NCBI GenBank assembly: GCA_039621445.1
Contig: CP154955.1
Span: forward strand, 37,489,123-37,553,122
DNA: 64,000 nucleotides
Reading direction: 5' to 3'
DNA from: Euglena gracilis
Taxonomy: Eukaryota > Euglenida > Euglenophyceae > Euglenales
This document shows positions 11,078 through 20,677 of the stretch, piece by piece. How positions within the stretch are numbered: position 1 is the first letter of the stretch; every line of letters begins with the position of its first letter. A program made the translations under genes and the position numbers. The notes beneath the pieces were generated by a model. The model was not told the DNA's origin. It searched no databases and saw only the letters and a program-made list of their open reading frames with translations.

Positions 11078-11226
11078 AAAAAATGCTATTTTTAGCACTT
11101 TTCACGATTTTCGGCCATTTTTTATCGGTCCTCTGGGACCCCCTCCCCCCCACGGGGGGGGCCACCCAGGGTGGTGGGTGGGTGGGGGGGACCCCCCCCT
11201 TCCCCCCGGTCTTAAAAAAACCCCTG
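11078..11226 (+). repeat. One-ended copy of the GC-run MITE family
   Basis: From 'CTATTTTTAGCACTTTTC' through long C and G runs to 'GGTCTTAAAAAAACCCCTG', this matches the right half of the element at 60705-61695. The left terminal repeat is missing. It preserves the sequence that is interrupted by the F element at 60866, and so acts as an empty-site reference. Confidence 0.7.
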
Positions 11227-11286
11227 CCTGGGGTTGCCGATGGATGGGAGCCTTGACGACTGGGTCTCCGGCCTGGAGGACGAGCG

Positions 11287-11291
11287 ACGGG
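11287..11291. repeat. Target-site duplication of element A (left)
   Basis: ACGGG directly precedes the left LTR and recurs directly after the right LTR at 17408-17412. A sixth matching A makes a 6-bp duplication possible, but the abutting primer-binding site favours 5 bp. Confidence 0.85.
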
Positions 11292-11600
11292 AGTGTACGT
11301 CTGATTCCCAATTCCCAATTCCCAAAAAGCCTTCGCTTTCGCCTTGGCGCACCTACTTGGGAACTAAAAATCAGAGTAACAGTAAAAACCCTTTTCCCAC
11401 TTCCCAAGAAGCAAAGCACGGGGCAATGCAGGGAGGACGGACTGGAAATCCAAGTCCGGTCCAAGGAAAGGAAGGAAAATGGTATAAGAAGAATACCACC
11501 TGTGGAGAGAGAAGGGGCACCCATTAGGAAATCCTAATAGGATCTGCTTCCATCCTTACTTCCTCAACGGAAGGGGACAGAAGCATACGCCTGGTACACA
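11292..11600 (-). repeat. 3' LTR of element A
   Basis: 309 bp. Read on the minus strand it begins TGTGTACCAGGCG and ends ACGTACACT, giving short inverted ends GTGTAC/GTACAC. It is identical to the other LTR apart from one A/G difference near 11505. Confidence 0.9.
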
Positions 11601-11610
11601 TCCCCCTCCC
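11601..11610 (-). promoter_or_regulatory. Polypurine tract of element A
   Basis: On the minus strand GGGAGGGGGA lies immediately upstream of the 3' LTR, the position of the plus-strand primer in LTR elements. Confidence 0.85.
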
Positions 11611-11813
11611 AGGGCTATGCCCGATTTCCCCTTTGGACCAGGCATTCTGGCCACAGGGATTTCGGACACAGACCTGGTCTGTGGGAGGTGCACCCTGGCG
11701 CATCCACAGGGGCCCTTTCCGTCGCACAGGGGTCCACTCAAAGGGGGGGGCGGAAAGGAGGGGACCCAAAAAGCCTAAAACGCGCAAAATGGTTTCACCT
11801 ATTTTGTGGTGGC

Positions 11814-12689
11814 TTATGGGGTATAGTATATTATAGCCCACTGGGGGTGTGTGTAAAAGTTGGGATGCGCTTTTGTAGCTGCTGGGGGGTGTACAGATGT
11901 ATCTGAAAGCGATACATCTGGTGGAAAACGTGGTATTAGTGCAGCTGGGCGACTACTCGACACCGTGATCACTTCAGGCCTTTGGGCTTTCGTCTTGTAA
12001 CCCAGTGGAACGAGTGGGGTACCGCTACTCGCTTGCCCTGCCTCATGGGGAACGGAAGTTGGTATGGTAATGGGCAGGGGGTGAACTTTCTCGGTACACC
12101 CGGTGTGGAAAACGTTGGTTGGTGTGGTTGGTACCGGGGTAAAAGTTTTTGAAAACGGTGTGGAAAAATTGGTGGCTGTCGCGGTTGACGCCACGGGTGA
12201 TGAAGGTTTGGGGGGCAATGAAGAGAATGGTGATGTGCGCAAACCGTGGGAGTGGCAATCCACTACCAGCCGGTGCTGACGTAAAAAGGGGTATCCCAGA
12301 ATTACGTCAGAACCATGGATTCCGGATTCATATCCCCAGGTATCCGGAAAATTTTGCGGTTGGGGGGGGTGTGAGTGGTGCTTGGGGATGAGGGGTAGGG
12401 CTATGTCCAAAAAGCATCCCAAGTCACCACCGCACATGGGGGTGTTGTCAGCCGTCGTAATTTTGATCGGCTTCTTGGCTTGCACCAAGAGGGGGGTTGG
12501 TATCAACCCGAACCGAAAAAGTAGTGCAATGCCACAACCAGTGTCAATGAGAATTTTGACTTTTGCACAAAAATTTTGGATTTTGATTTCCGCTTGGACC
12601 AAAAGTTCCATGGGGGTAAGCAAAGTGAAGGGTCTGGTGAGAACACGTTTTCTTGCAAGCTTTCCCATGAACCCTTTCCTACTTTGCAC
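11814..12689 (-). CDS. Retropepsin-like aspartic protease ORF of element A
   Basis: The 291-codon frame encodes a retroviral-type aspartic protease, which would cleave the Gag proteins. The catalytic motif is 'ILIDTGCGIALLF' (D-T-G, about residues 47-60), followed by a flap-like region 'TTADNTPMCGGDL' and the conserved hydrophobic-Gly motif 'VILGYPFL'. The C-terminal half is proline/threonine/serine-rich and without a recognisable fold. In LTR elements the protease normally leads into reverse transcriptase; here the frame ends about 200 bp before the 3' LTR. A gap of about 160 bp separates it from the nucleocapsid ORF in another frame. Confidence 0.8.
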   Translation of the reverse strand: MQSRKGFMGKLARKRVLTRPFTLLTPMELLVQAEIKIQNFCAKVKILIDTGCGIALLFRFGLIPTPLLVQAKKPIKITTADNTPMCGGDLGCFLDIALPLIPKHHSHPPQPQNFPDTWGYESGIHGSDVILGYPFLRQHRLVVDCHSHGLRTSPFSSLPPKPSSPVASTATATNFSTPFSKTFTPVPTTPTNVFHTGCTEKVHPLPITIPTSVPHEAGQASSGTPLVPLGYKTKAQRPEVITVSSSRPAALIPRFPPDVSLSDTSVHPPAATKAHPNFYTHPQWAIIYYTP

Positions 12690-12847
12690 AACATTCCGAG
12701 CGGAAAGTTGGAGTGGGGGGTGGGGGACCCGAAAATTTTCCGGGTACCGACCAGGAAGGCAGATGGGCAGGGGGGGCAGGGTTGATCAGGTCCTACCTCC
12801 ATCTGTTCATCAGCCCAGAGGTCCGTGCCCTCGGACCTCGGGCTCCC

Positions 12848-14095
12848 CTACTCCAGGTCCGAACCGGCCGAATAGCCGGCTATGGGCCTTTTAGAGGTAT
12901 AAACGGATTTCAACGTGCGCACCGCCATGCGGGCCTCGTCGAAATCGGTGTCCGTGGTCTCATCGCCCTCCCTGCCCGAAGCCGGGGTATCATCCTCCAA
13001 ACAAGATATCTTGAAACCGACTTTATGGCGGTTGGAGGAGTGACCCTTGTCACCGCGATTCATACCGCGATGACGTTGGCCAGGGCGGGGAGAACGAGAA
13101 CGCGGACATTTGGATGAGTGGTGATCACTCGATCCACAAAGCGAACACCGAGATTTGTGTCGCCGGGCTGTGTAACGGGGGGATCGGTTTCCCGATTTCC
13201 CGTCAAACCGTCGTGGTGACCGGATATCCCGTCGACCATGACCGGTGTATCGGGGTTTTCCCGATGACGATCGCGAAGAAGATGATCCGCTTCGCGAACG
13301 CGATCGCGATGTCTCGCGATGAGAATCACGCTTCTTGGCCGGGGCACCGGGTGACCTACCCCGAGGGGTACCGTGTTTCCGCTCGTCGCGGAACGAGATC
13401 CGGGGGCTAATACCACCGGAACGGGGACCCGATGACCGTGAATTGCCCGATTGGCGTGAAAACGCGGAGGAACCCGAACCTCGTGATGAAGTCGAGCCTC
13501 GCGGACTCTGAATACGCTTACGCGCTTCAGGATTAGGACATTCCCGAGACATATGTCCCGATTTGTTACACAAAAAGCACACTTTATCTGTGGCTTGGTC
13601 CGAAGAACGCGGGTATCGCGTTTTCGATCCCGTGGTGGGTGAAGTGGGTGAAACCGGTGATTTTTGCAATGCGTTCACCGAACCAGCCGGTAATCCAGCG
13701 GTTGGGTGTGCGGTATACGCGGATTGAATCTGACCAAGAAGCTGTGATAGCTTCAACTGCTTGGAAACATAATTCCAGCGTTGGTCAAGAGTCATTGCAT
13801 TACCCGCCAACTCCTCACGATGGATGTCCTTGATGAGGCTAGGCGTGAAAAGCATGAGAACAGCATCAAACTGTTCGCGCATTTGCTTTTCACTGAGTTC
13901 ATCCACTTCAGCAGCAAGTCCTAACCATTTGGCATACCAAAGGTCAATGGACTTCAATTTGCGATCGGGTGGGGCGCATTGCCGCCACTTGGTCTCCAGG
14001 GTAATCCTAGCGACCAAACTTGAACTGGTGGAAGCGTGGAACCTCAAAGGAAATGCGGTAGCGAATAACGAGTTGTCGCGCGCGCTCCTTCTCAT
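12848..14095 (-). CDS. Nucleocapsid-like ORF with two CCHC zinc knuckles
   Basis: The 415-codon frame has a Gag capsid-like N-terminal part ('WYAKWLGLAAEVDELSEKQM'), then two zinc knuckles of the form CX2CX4HX4C: 'CFLCNKSGHMSREC' and 'CSLCGSSDHHSSKC'. Between and after them lies a strongly basic serine/arginine-rich region with many RS/SR dipeptides, suited to RNA packaging. The real coding entry is probably from the gag frame: the first 29 codons overlap gag, and in copy B the corresponding protein is continuous. The start codon used here is therefore uncertain. Confidence 0.8.
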   Translation of the reverse strand: MRRSARDNSLFATAFPLRFHASTSSSLVARITLETKWRQCAPPDRKLKSIDLWYAKWLGLAAEVDELSEKQMREQFDAVLMLFTPSLIKDIHREELAGNAMTLDQRWNYVSKQLKLSQLLGQIQSAYTAHPTAGLPAGSVNALQKSPVSPTSPTTGSKTRYPRSSDQATDKVCFLCNKSGHMSRECPNPEARKRIQSPRGSTSSRGSGSSAFSRQSGNSRSSGPRSGGISPRISFRDERKHGTPRGRSPGAPAKKRDSHRETSRSRSRSGSSSSRSSSGKPRYTGHGRRDIRSPRRFDGKSGNRSPRYTARRHKSRCSLCGSSDHHSSKCPRSRSPRPGQRHRGMNRGDKGHSSNRHKVGFKISCLEDDTPASGREGDETTDTDFDEARMAVRTLKSVYTSKRPIAGYSAGSDLE

Positions 14096-16847
14096 CCCTA
14101 GGGAGGCAATCGATGAATTCCATCTTGATCACCTCCGGGTTTGTGTCCTGGGTTGGCCCTTTCAATGCCCAGTAGTACTCCCAGTCCCGGAAAAACTGTC
14201 TCCATGTGGTTGGATCAGGGTCCCATTGGGGTTTCACCTTATTCGCGATTGCGATGGTGCCCTTGAAGTCTTTCTGAAAAACCCGTTGGCCCTCGGTGGT
14301 ATTCCGTGGATTCGGGCCCGGGTACGCTCGAGCACCAAGCGTATCCTTTCCGGATTCTTGCCGGAATCGCGAAATTTCTGGTGGAGGTGAATCCTGGTAC
14401 CGGAAATCCGGTCGCAAACCCTGTTGGTCACCCGTAATAGGGGGACACTCCGGTGTGGGGGTATGTCGCGCGTGCAACATGTGACCCACTCCCGGTGTAC
14501 GGGTTTGGCTCATTCCACGCACAAGCATGGAATGATGGATTTCTTGGTGGAGACTTGGCGGAATCGCCGTGTTTTCCGCGAATCCGGTTCCCGTAATGGG
14601 AGATTCATCCGAAAACTGGGTTTGGGTTGTGGACAAGGCCAATGGTGGCACAATTCGCGGGATCGCGGATTGTGACACTCGGGACACGGGTGGTGGTGGT
14701 GCATGTGCACCCAGAGCCGGGTTATGAAAACGCGACTCTGGAACATTTGGCGCATCTTCAGCAATGCATACTGCCGAATTGCGGTGTGAAACCCGCTGTT
14801 GGTTGGACACATTATCCAAAACCACAGACAAGTCATGCACACTTTGCTCCAAATGCTCAACAAGATGGAGTTGGCCGCAAATACGGTCAACTTCATCCTC
14901 CAAAGCGCGAATACGCTTACGGTAACGGGAAAAGTCATCCAAGTGCGGAATCCTTTCGGAAATTCCGGTAACTTCTTGGACAAGTTTCCCGTGAGACTTA
15001 TCCAATAATTGGACTTGTCCCATTAATGCTTTTACAGCATTTGAGAGAATCTGCAAAGGTGATGTCACCTTGGTTGGTGAGGTGGTGGGTGCAACCGGTG
15101 CAGGGTTATCCGACAACACGGTTGTGGTACCCATGGGCAAATTTCCAGGTTGTGGGTTATCCAACAACGCGGAAATTCGCTCATCCAACCTGGTAATCTC
15201 ACTTTGCGTGGATCGGGTATTCCGATTCACCGATTCCTCAAGCCGTAATAGGCTGTTGCAGAAATCTTGCAAGGTTTCCTGATTGTTAGTGAGCATTTTG
15301 TCATAAAATGCCTTGAAATCGGGGTTCTCGGTAATCCGAGAACCGGAACCTGCAGGTAGAGACTGCATTTCCGTTACTTTGGTAGACACCGATGCATACC
15401 GGGTCTGGAGTTCCCCAATAGCAGTCTGAATACCGCTAATGTCCGGAACTCGGTGGGAAAGTGCGGAATAGCTTTGTTGCAAACCCGCAATGGCCAAGTT
15501 AATCCCGCCAATGTCGGATTGCAACTGCAACTGCAGGGAGTCCTGCCGTTGTGCCATTTCCGCGACTTTCGCGCTCAGATTGGATAATCCAACCCGATTC
15601 GCGTCACAATAGCAGGTTTTCTGCTCCAAACGGGAAAGTCGCTCCTCCAACTGCCGCACATACGTGTGGGGAGCAAAATTCTCGTTGGCTTGTGACTGGA
15701 ATTGCCGAAACTTTTCCGTTTCATCGCACAACTGCATAATGCGGTGTTGCGATTCATGGAAAGTTGCGGACAAGGTGGTGAAATGGTCCATAGACACAAA
15801 TCCACCACTGCTGAATGTTGCAGACGAGGAATCTCGTGCATGCAACTGTTGTTGCAAATGCAACAACGCAGATGAACAGGACTCCATTTGTCCCGATAAC
15901 TGTTGTAGTGAGCCATGCAAGTGCAGAAACTTGGAGTCATTCCGCGTTTCCGCTTCATGCATGCATTCACTAATTTGCCGGAAGTTTTGCGGGAGCTGTT
16001 GGCATATTCTGTCAAAGGTTTCCCGAAAGTTTGCAAGGTCAATACCCGCACTTTCGAAATTCCTCTGGCAATATCTGCCAACTTCCTGCAAGTAATTCCA
16101 GCAGTGTTCCAGCTTGGTGAAGACATGTTTCTGGTTGTCCTCATCAAACTGAAGCACTTTGTTCAATGCGGTTGCACACTCTGCAACGCATTGTTGCACA
16201 TGGTTGAACTGCCTCACAAGGGGGTGATCCCCTGGAAGCCGAGCAACAATATCCTGCACATCCTCAGCAGTGAGGAGCTCACCCGTGCCCTTCCCATAGT
16301 CATCCATGGGTTGGGATGTACCGGAGAATTCCGGCACCACGAGGCGAGTCTCCGGTTGCCAAGGTAGTGCGGGATAGCACCCGATATCGGGGGGTGGTGG
16401 CAAAGCTCTGTAAGGGCTTGCCGGTGGAAGAGCCGGTGGGGGTTGAAAGAAACACGGGGTTTCTAGCCCACCACCACCAGAGAAGCCCGGTGGCGGAATC
16501 ACCACGGGTCTCTCCGGTGTGTGCAGCTGCACCATTGCCGCAGACAGAGGCGAATACACCCGTTGTGGCAAGGTGAGTGCGGAAGAGGCCGCATTAGCCT
16601 CTGAAGCCAATGATGTGGAGGGCTCATCGCCGACCACTGTCAATGATGACAAGTGTTGCAATTGTGACAATTGAATCAATTGTGCCTCATCGGCGTGGGA
16701 ACTGGAAGCACTTTCACATAAAAGCTTCCAATCCCCATTTTCTTGGTGAATGTCTTGCAATGATGCCTGCAATAAGGCATAGTTGAATTGATTGTTGGGG
16801 TCTGTGCTTTGCATCTTTCTGGCGACAAAAACAGCAAAAACCCACAA
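14007..16847 (-). CDS. Gag-like coiled-coil structural protein of element A
   Basis: This is an intact 946-codon frame. Residues about 1-200 are Ser/Pro-rich. About 200-600 are coiled-coil heptads with 'RQLEERLSRLEQKTCYC'. A second coiled coil contains 'SRYRKRIRALEDEVDRI', and the C-terminal 'PEVIKMEFIDCLPRDEKERA' belongs to the capsid-like part. A second ATG at 16814 ('MQSTDPNNQF') is an equally likely start. It shares this architecture with degenerate copy B. Relative to B, about 11 nt are missing near 14040-14060, moving the downstream nucleocapsid into another frame. The protein should form the particle in which the element's RNA is packaged. Assignment rests on position, zinc knuckles downstream and similarity between the two copies. 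Confidence 0.8.
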   Translation of the reverse strand: MWVFAVFVARKMQSTDPNNQFNYALLQASLQDIHQENGDWKLLCESASSSHADEAQLIQLSQLQHLSSLTVVGDEPSTSLASEANAASSALTLPQRVYSPLSAAMVQLHTPERPVVIPPPGFSGGGGLETPCFFQPPPALPPASPYRALPPPPDIGCYPALPWQPETRLVVPEFSGTSQPMDDYGKGTGELLTAEDVQDIVARLPGDHPLVRQFNHVQQCVAECATALNKVLQFDEDNQKHVFTKLEHCWNYLQEVGRYCQRNFESAGIDLANFRETFDRICQQLPQNFRQISECMHEAETRNDSKFLHLHGSLQQLSGQMESCSSALLHLQQQLHARDSSSATFSSGGFVSMDHFTTLSATFHESQHRIMQLCDETEKFRQFQSQANENFAPHTYVRQLEERLSRLEQKTCYCDANRVGLSNLSAKVAEMAQRQDSLQLQLQSDIGGINLAIAGLQQSYSALSHRVPDISGIQTAIGELQTRYASVSTKVTEMQSLPAGSGSRITENPDFKAFYDKMLTNNQETLQDFCNSLLRLEESVNRNTRSTQSEITRLDERISALLDNPQPGNLPMGTTTVLSDNPAPVAPTTSPTKVTSPLQILSNAVKALMGQVQLLDKSHGKLVQEVTGISERIPHLDDFSRYRKRIRALEDEVDRICGQLHLVEHLEQSVHDLSVVLDNVSNQQRVSHRNSAVCIAEDAPNVPESRFHNPALGAHAPPPPVSRVSQSAIPRIVPPLALSTTQTQFSDESPITGTGFAENTAIPPSLHQEIHHSMLVRGMSQTRTPGVGHMLHARHTPTPECPPITGDQQGLRPDFRYQDSPPPEISRFRQESGKDTLGARAYPGPNPRNTTEGQRVFQKDFKGTIAIANKVKPQWDPDPTTWRQFFRDWEYYWALKGPTQDTNPEVIKMEFIDCLPRDEKERARQLVIRYRISFEVPRFHQFKFGR

Positions 16848-17088
16848 AACTAAGCAGTTGTGCTGGCACCAGAGGGGCTGTAACGGGTAATACCGTACAG
16901 AACCTTCCGGAGCCTGCTCGTCTGCTTAGACGTTGACTAGAAGCTGGGAGCTGACGCTGCGACCGTGTAATAACGGTGCAGGGGCTCTCCGCTGCCAGTC
17001 AGCGTAGGATCGAACCAATCTGCTATCAAGTGTAATACTTGATAGCGTTTCTTTCTGTATGGGCTGTATGTGTAGGATCGTGACCTAA
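16848..17088 (-). other. 5' leader of element A
   Basis: About 240 bp lie between the primer-binding site and gag. The leader contains a degenerate duplicate of the PBS/LTR junction at 17017-17034 (AATCTGCTATCAAGTGTA against AATCTGCTACCAAGTGTA at 17087-17104). This is preceded by GGATCGAACC, which looks like the T-arm of a tRNA. Confidence 0.6.
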
Positions 17089-17098
17089 TCTGCTACCA
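17089..17098 (-). promoter_or_regulatory. Primer-binding site of element A (initiator tRNA-Met type)
   Basis: On the minus strand TGGTAGCAGA follows the 5' LTR with no gap. It is complementary to the 3' end of eukaryotic initiator tRNA-Met, a common primer for LTR elements. Complementarity weakens after these ten bases. Confidence 0.75.
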
Positions 17099-17407
17099 AG
17101 TGTACGTCTGATTCCCAATTCCCAATTCCCAAAAAGCCTTCGCTTTCGCCTTGGCGCACCTACTTGGGAACTAAAAATCAGAGTAACAGTAAAAACCCTT
17201 TTCCCACTTCCCAAGAAGCAAAGCACGGGGCAATGCAGGGAGGACGGACTGGAAATCCAAGTCCGGTCCAAGGAAAGGAAGGAAAATGGTATAAGAAGAA
17301 TACCACCTGTGGGGAGAGAAGGGGCACCCATTAGGAAATCCTAATAGGATCTGCTTCCATCCTTACTTCCTCAACGGAAGGGGACAGAAGCATACGCCTG
17401 GTACACA
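17099..17407 (-). repeat. 5' LTR of element A
   Basis: 309 bp, upstream of gag on the minus strand, nearly identical to 11292-11600. It should hold the promoter and transcript start, but no unambiguous TATA element stands out. Confidence 0.9.
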
Positions 17408-17639
17408 ACGGGATGCTCTCGTCTCCCGGCTACTGTCTGAGCAAGACCACTCAAGGCACTCCATGCTATGTTGATGTGGCAGGTTGGTTGTGTGCTTGTC
17501 AGGTTTGTGCTTTTGGGTTGCTGCCCCAACATGCGCAAACGGCGCGGCAAGAGTCGAGGCCGTGGGGGAAGCGCGCAGTGGCACAGCAAGAAGCCTTACC
17601 CCTGCTGCCCGACTCTGTTTCGTCATCTAACTAACCCGC

Positions 17640-17806
17640 TGGAGAGGGAGAGGGGGACGAGCTTGATGTAGATGATGGCCTGGAGACTGAGCGTCATGAC
17701 GACGCTCCGGCCGAGGCTGTTGATGCCATAGCTGAGCGTTTGGATGCTGAGAATGCAGCCCAGCTCCATGCCCAACTCAACAATTTGCGCCTTCGTCGCA
17801 AGTGAC
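17640..17806 (+). pseudogene. Acidic C-terminal tail of the interrupted HTH gene
   Basis: A short plus-strand frame reads 'DELDVDDGLETERHDD' and continues to 'LHAQLNNLRLRRK' before a stop. It lies just beyond the right ACGGG duplication of element A and is likely the 3' end of the gene that starts at 10590. The link is inferred from position only. Confidence 0.35.
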
Positions 17807-20520
17807 CCTGCTAAAAATGGTCTCCCCTAGGCTTCATGTTCCCCTCCTTGCAGTGATCCACGCTTTCGTTGGACTCGATTTTTTTTTGGGGGGGAAACTT
17901 TCAGACGGGTCGCCATTTTCTGTTTTTGGCCAAAAAATTGGGGGGGGACTTTCCACCGGGGAAAGCTATCAGACGGTCATAGTACCAAAAAGAAAGCATC
18001 CGGTTCAGAAAGGGACAGAGCAATCCGCATTGGCACACCTCCTTGAATTCGAGGACGTCTGCAATGCGCTTTACGCTGTCTACAGGGGGTAGTTTAAAGG
18101 CGCCGGGTACTTAATACGTTGGGATTAAAGGCGCTCGGATTAAATTGGGTTTCGGAACCAAACCTCGCCGGATTAAATTCGGTCCGGGCCGAGGAAGGCT
18201 GATAAAAGTCCTGACGTCCCGACGTTATTCTGGAATTCTTTACCGTCGATCAAACGGGCAGTATTTGATCCTGACTGGAAGGGGCAAAACAGTTCTGCAC
18301 CCCCAAAACATAACAGGGCGGGGTGTGTGGTCTTTCTGCGGAGTTTGATGATTTACCCACAGTGCACCAAAGGCCTTTTCAAAAATCAAGCCAACGTGAA
18401 CAAAGCCCGTGTGAAAAAACAGTTTGCCAAACACCATTGAAAAGAAGGTTCACAGGAAATTAAAAAAGAAATTTGAGCAAAAACACAACGCACTGAAACT
18501 GAAAAAAACAACGCTATATTACAAAAAAATGCATCGGTTGAAAAACGACTTTACCTTCACCCTGGGCCCCCCGGGGTCTTTAAAAACCAGACTGGGAATT
18601 TGGGGAAAAAAGAAAAAATGCCGGATGGAAGTAAACATTTTTCCCAGAATTATCCAATGTGTCTGGTACAAAAATTTTGTCCCACGCACTGAAAACAGAA
18701 ATGCTCGTGTGAATCAACTGCAGTTCGCTTAGTAGTCTGGGAGGACAAACAAAAACACCTGTGGAATTCGCTTGTCAAATCCTGAGTCCTGATTGTTCCC
18801 ACGCATGGCCCAAGTCAATCTTTGTCTGGATGGTGAACTTGCAGGTAATGTGGCACTCAATCACGGGGGCATAACCGTTAATAATCTGATCGTGTAGTTC
18901 AGAATGATGCACTGAAGAAACGCACAGAATGTCACCAACCAGGAACATTTTTGAAGCCAGACAAGAAACAAGCCAGACAGAAAAACATTGAAGAGAGGCT
19001 TACCTGGGCCCTTGACGGACGCGTTCTTCACGTTGAAACCAAGGTTGTCATCAGGGACAGCTTCCCTCAGAGCCTAGTGGTCTCCATAGACTTGACTTCA
19101 GTGATCAAGTTGTTGGGTGCGAAAGTGACTACATCACATCAGTTCCAATCCCTAAAAGTTGAAAAGGGTATCGTGCATCTGACTTTTAAAAGAACCTTTC
19201 AAACCGCTTTTAAACACTCCCCTGTGTTCTACCTTGCTCTAAACTGTGCTTTTGCACCAGAAATCTGTACATCCTGCCAATTAGGAGTTACCTCGATAGC
19301 GGTTTAACTCGCTAGATTAAATCCGGTCTGACACCCGAACCTCGCTGGATTAAATCCGATTTAATACAGGCCGAGATAAATTTCAAACCGAATCAAGTGT
19401 CTTACGATTTTAAGCTACCCCCTGTATGACGAACTAGATGCTTTCCTTTGTGCTTGGGCAGCTTGGGAGCTTGATCCTGCACTGTTGTTTGATGGGCAAG
19501 CGGTCATCAAACGATGAGAGGACCAACGCCGGGCACAGTGTGGCCAGCAATTCAAATTCCGACAATTGAAAGCATCGACGTTCAGGGGATACCTGAACGC
19601 AGTTGCCCGCAGCCATGCGGCATCTCAGCCAGAAACCCCGTTTGTGCCATTCTCTGAAACGCCACTCCCACGGCTGCAAAAATTGATGGCGGCTGCTCTG
19701 ACCCGCGAGGCAACCAAAAAGGCCATTGGTGAGGCTGCGCACCACCCTGAGGAAATTCTGCAACCTGCAGAACTTCCTGGCATCCTTGACACGGTTCAGT
19801 GGAGCAGGCGGTTTGAAACACAGCGGGCAAACATTCTCATAATGGGTTTCTGTACCGGGTATCGCAGCGAAATGCTACGGAGGTTGCAGGTGGATTCGTT
19901 CGTCGAGTCCAAAAAGGAGGATGGTCGTAAGATGCTTTCTGTGTCCGTTCTCACCATGAAAAACCATCAGCGATCACTGGGCAAGTCGGATATAGCCCTG
20001 ATGCGGCAAGTCATTGTGGAAGGGCCCGATCCGGCAACTTGCCCAGTGGCTGCTTTTGAGAGGCAACGAACATTGGTCGGTTTGGCACCAGCTGGGGTGG
20101 GTGGGAACTGGCTCTTTCGGTCGTGCTGCGTTACGGCTGCGAGCTTGCTCAGCCCGCCAACGACGGAGGAAACGATCCGTGGCGTTGCTGCCTGGATGTC
20201 GGGCGCCGTCAAGCGCCGCCTAATGTTCAAGGACGTTGCGCGGCGCGCGGCGATGACCCGGCTGACAAATGCACCAGACATCAGTGCGGCGGACGTTGCG
20301 CAGTATTTCAAGGTCCCCGAAACACTGTGCAAGTCTACCACCGGATGTCCCACAGCACACCAATTCAGGCGACAACCATCCTCTCAGGTGGTACCGTGAA
20401 AACACATCCTCCCCCCAAAGCTGAACATTCGGTCCGTGCCGCTGAGCCAACAAAGTTGGAGGCTATGAACAGGATAATTCGCTCCAGCTACATGGCCATA
20501 CAGCATCCTTCTCATCAGTG
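17802..20520 (+). pseudogene. Tyrosine recombinase gene split by a DNA transposon
   Basis: Two coding blocks (to 18082 and from 19427) join in frame across one TA when the inserted element 18083-19424 is removed. The catalytic block (19566-20399) has 'GFCTGYRSEMLRRLQVD', equivalent to the box I arginine region of tyrosine recombinases. A later 'ARRAAMTRLTNAPDISAADV' resembles the C-terminal box II helix. The candidate nucleophile tyrosine ('NTVQVYHRM') lies one frame away, so a frameshift near 20315 breaks the gene. There is also a stop near 19518. Such recombinases integrate DNA without a DDE transposase; Crypton-like or DIRS-like origin is possible. A PHD-finger gene follows directly. Confidence 0.65.
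18083..19424. mobile_element. TA-flanked DNA transposon G (1342 bp) inside the recombinase gene
   Basis: The inverted ends CAGGGGGTAGTTTAAA and TTTTAAGCTACCCCCTG are flanked by TA at 18081-18082 and 19425-19426. Subterminal copies of GGATTAAAT(T/C)CGG occur near both ends. Two internal plus ORFs (18424-18732, lysine-rich; 18951-19307) are not recognised and no DDE motif is evident, so it is probably non-autonomous. TA targeting is typical of Tc1/mariner/pogo elements. Confidence 0.8.
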
Positions 20521-20677
20521 ACTGCCCGCCACCCACCCCGCCACCAACAACCATTACAACCGCAACTACTGCATTCTATGGCTGCTTTAGAAACAGATTT
20601 CCTCAGTAATTATGTTTTCAGGGTGACGGAGTCCGACTGCATCATCGTATCCGAATCTCTGGATCACAAGCCACTCA

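Larger units (their letters stand above)
11292..17407 (-). mobile_element. LTR retroelement A: gag, nucleocapsid, protease; no RT or integrase
   Basis: Two 309-bp direct repeats (11292-11600 and 17099-17407) differ at one visible base and are flanked by the 5-bp duplication ACGGG (11287-11291 and 17408-17412). On the minus strand the primer-binding site abuts the 5' LTR and a polypurine tract abuts the 3' LTR, so the ends are complete. The 5.5-kb interior holds gag, a two-knuckle nucleocapsid ORF and an aspartic protease. I find no reverse transcriptase, RNase H or integrase motif on either strand. It must have been mobilised by enzymes of another element. It sits inside the HTH transposase-like gene at 10590-17806. 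Confidence 0.92.
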
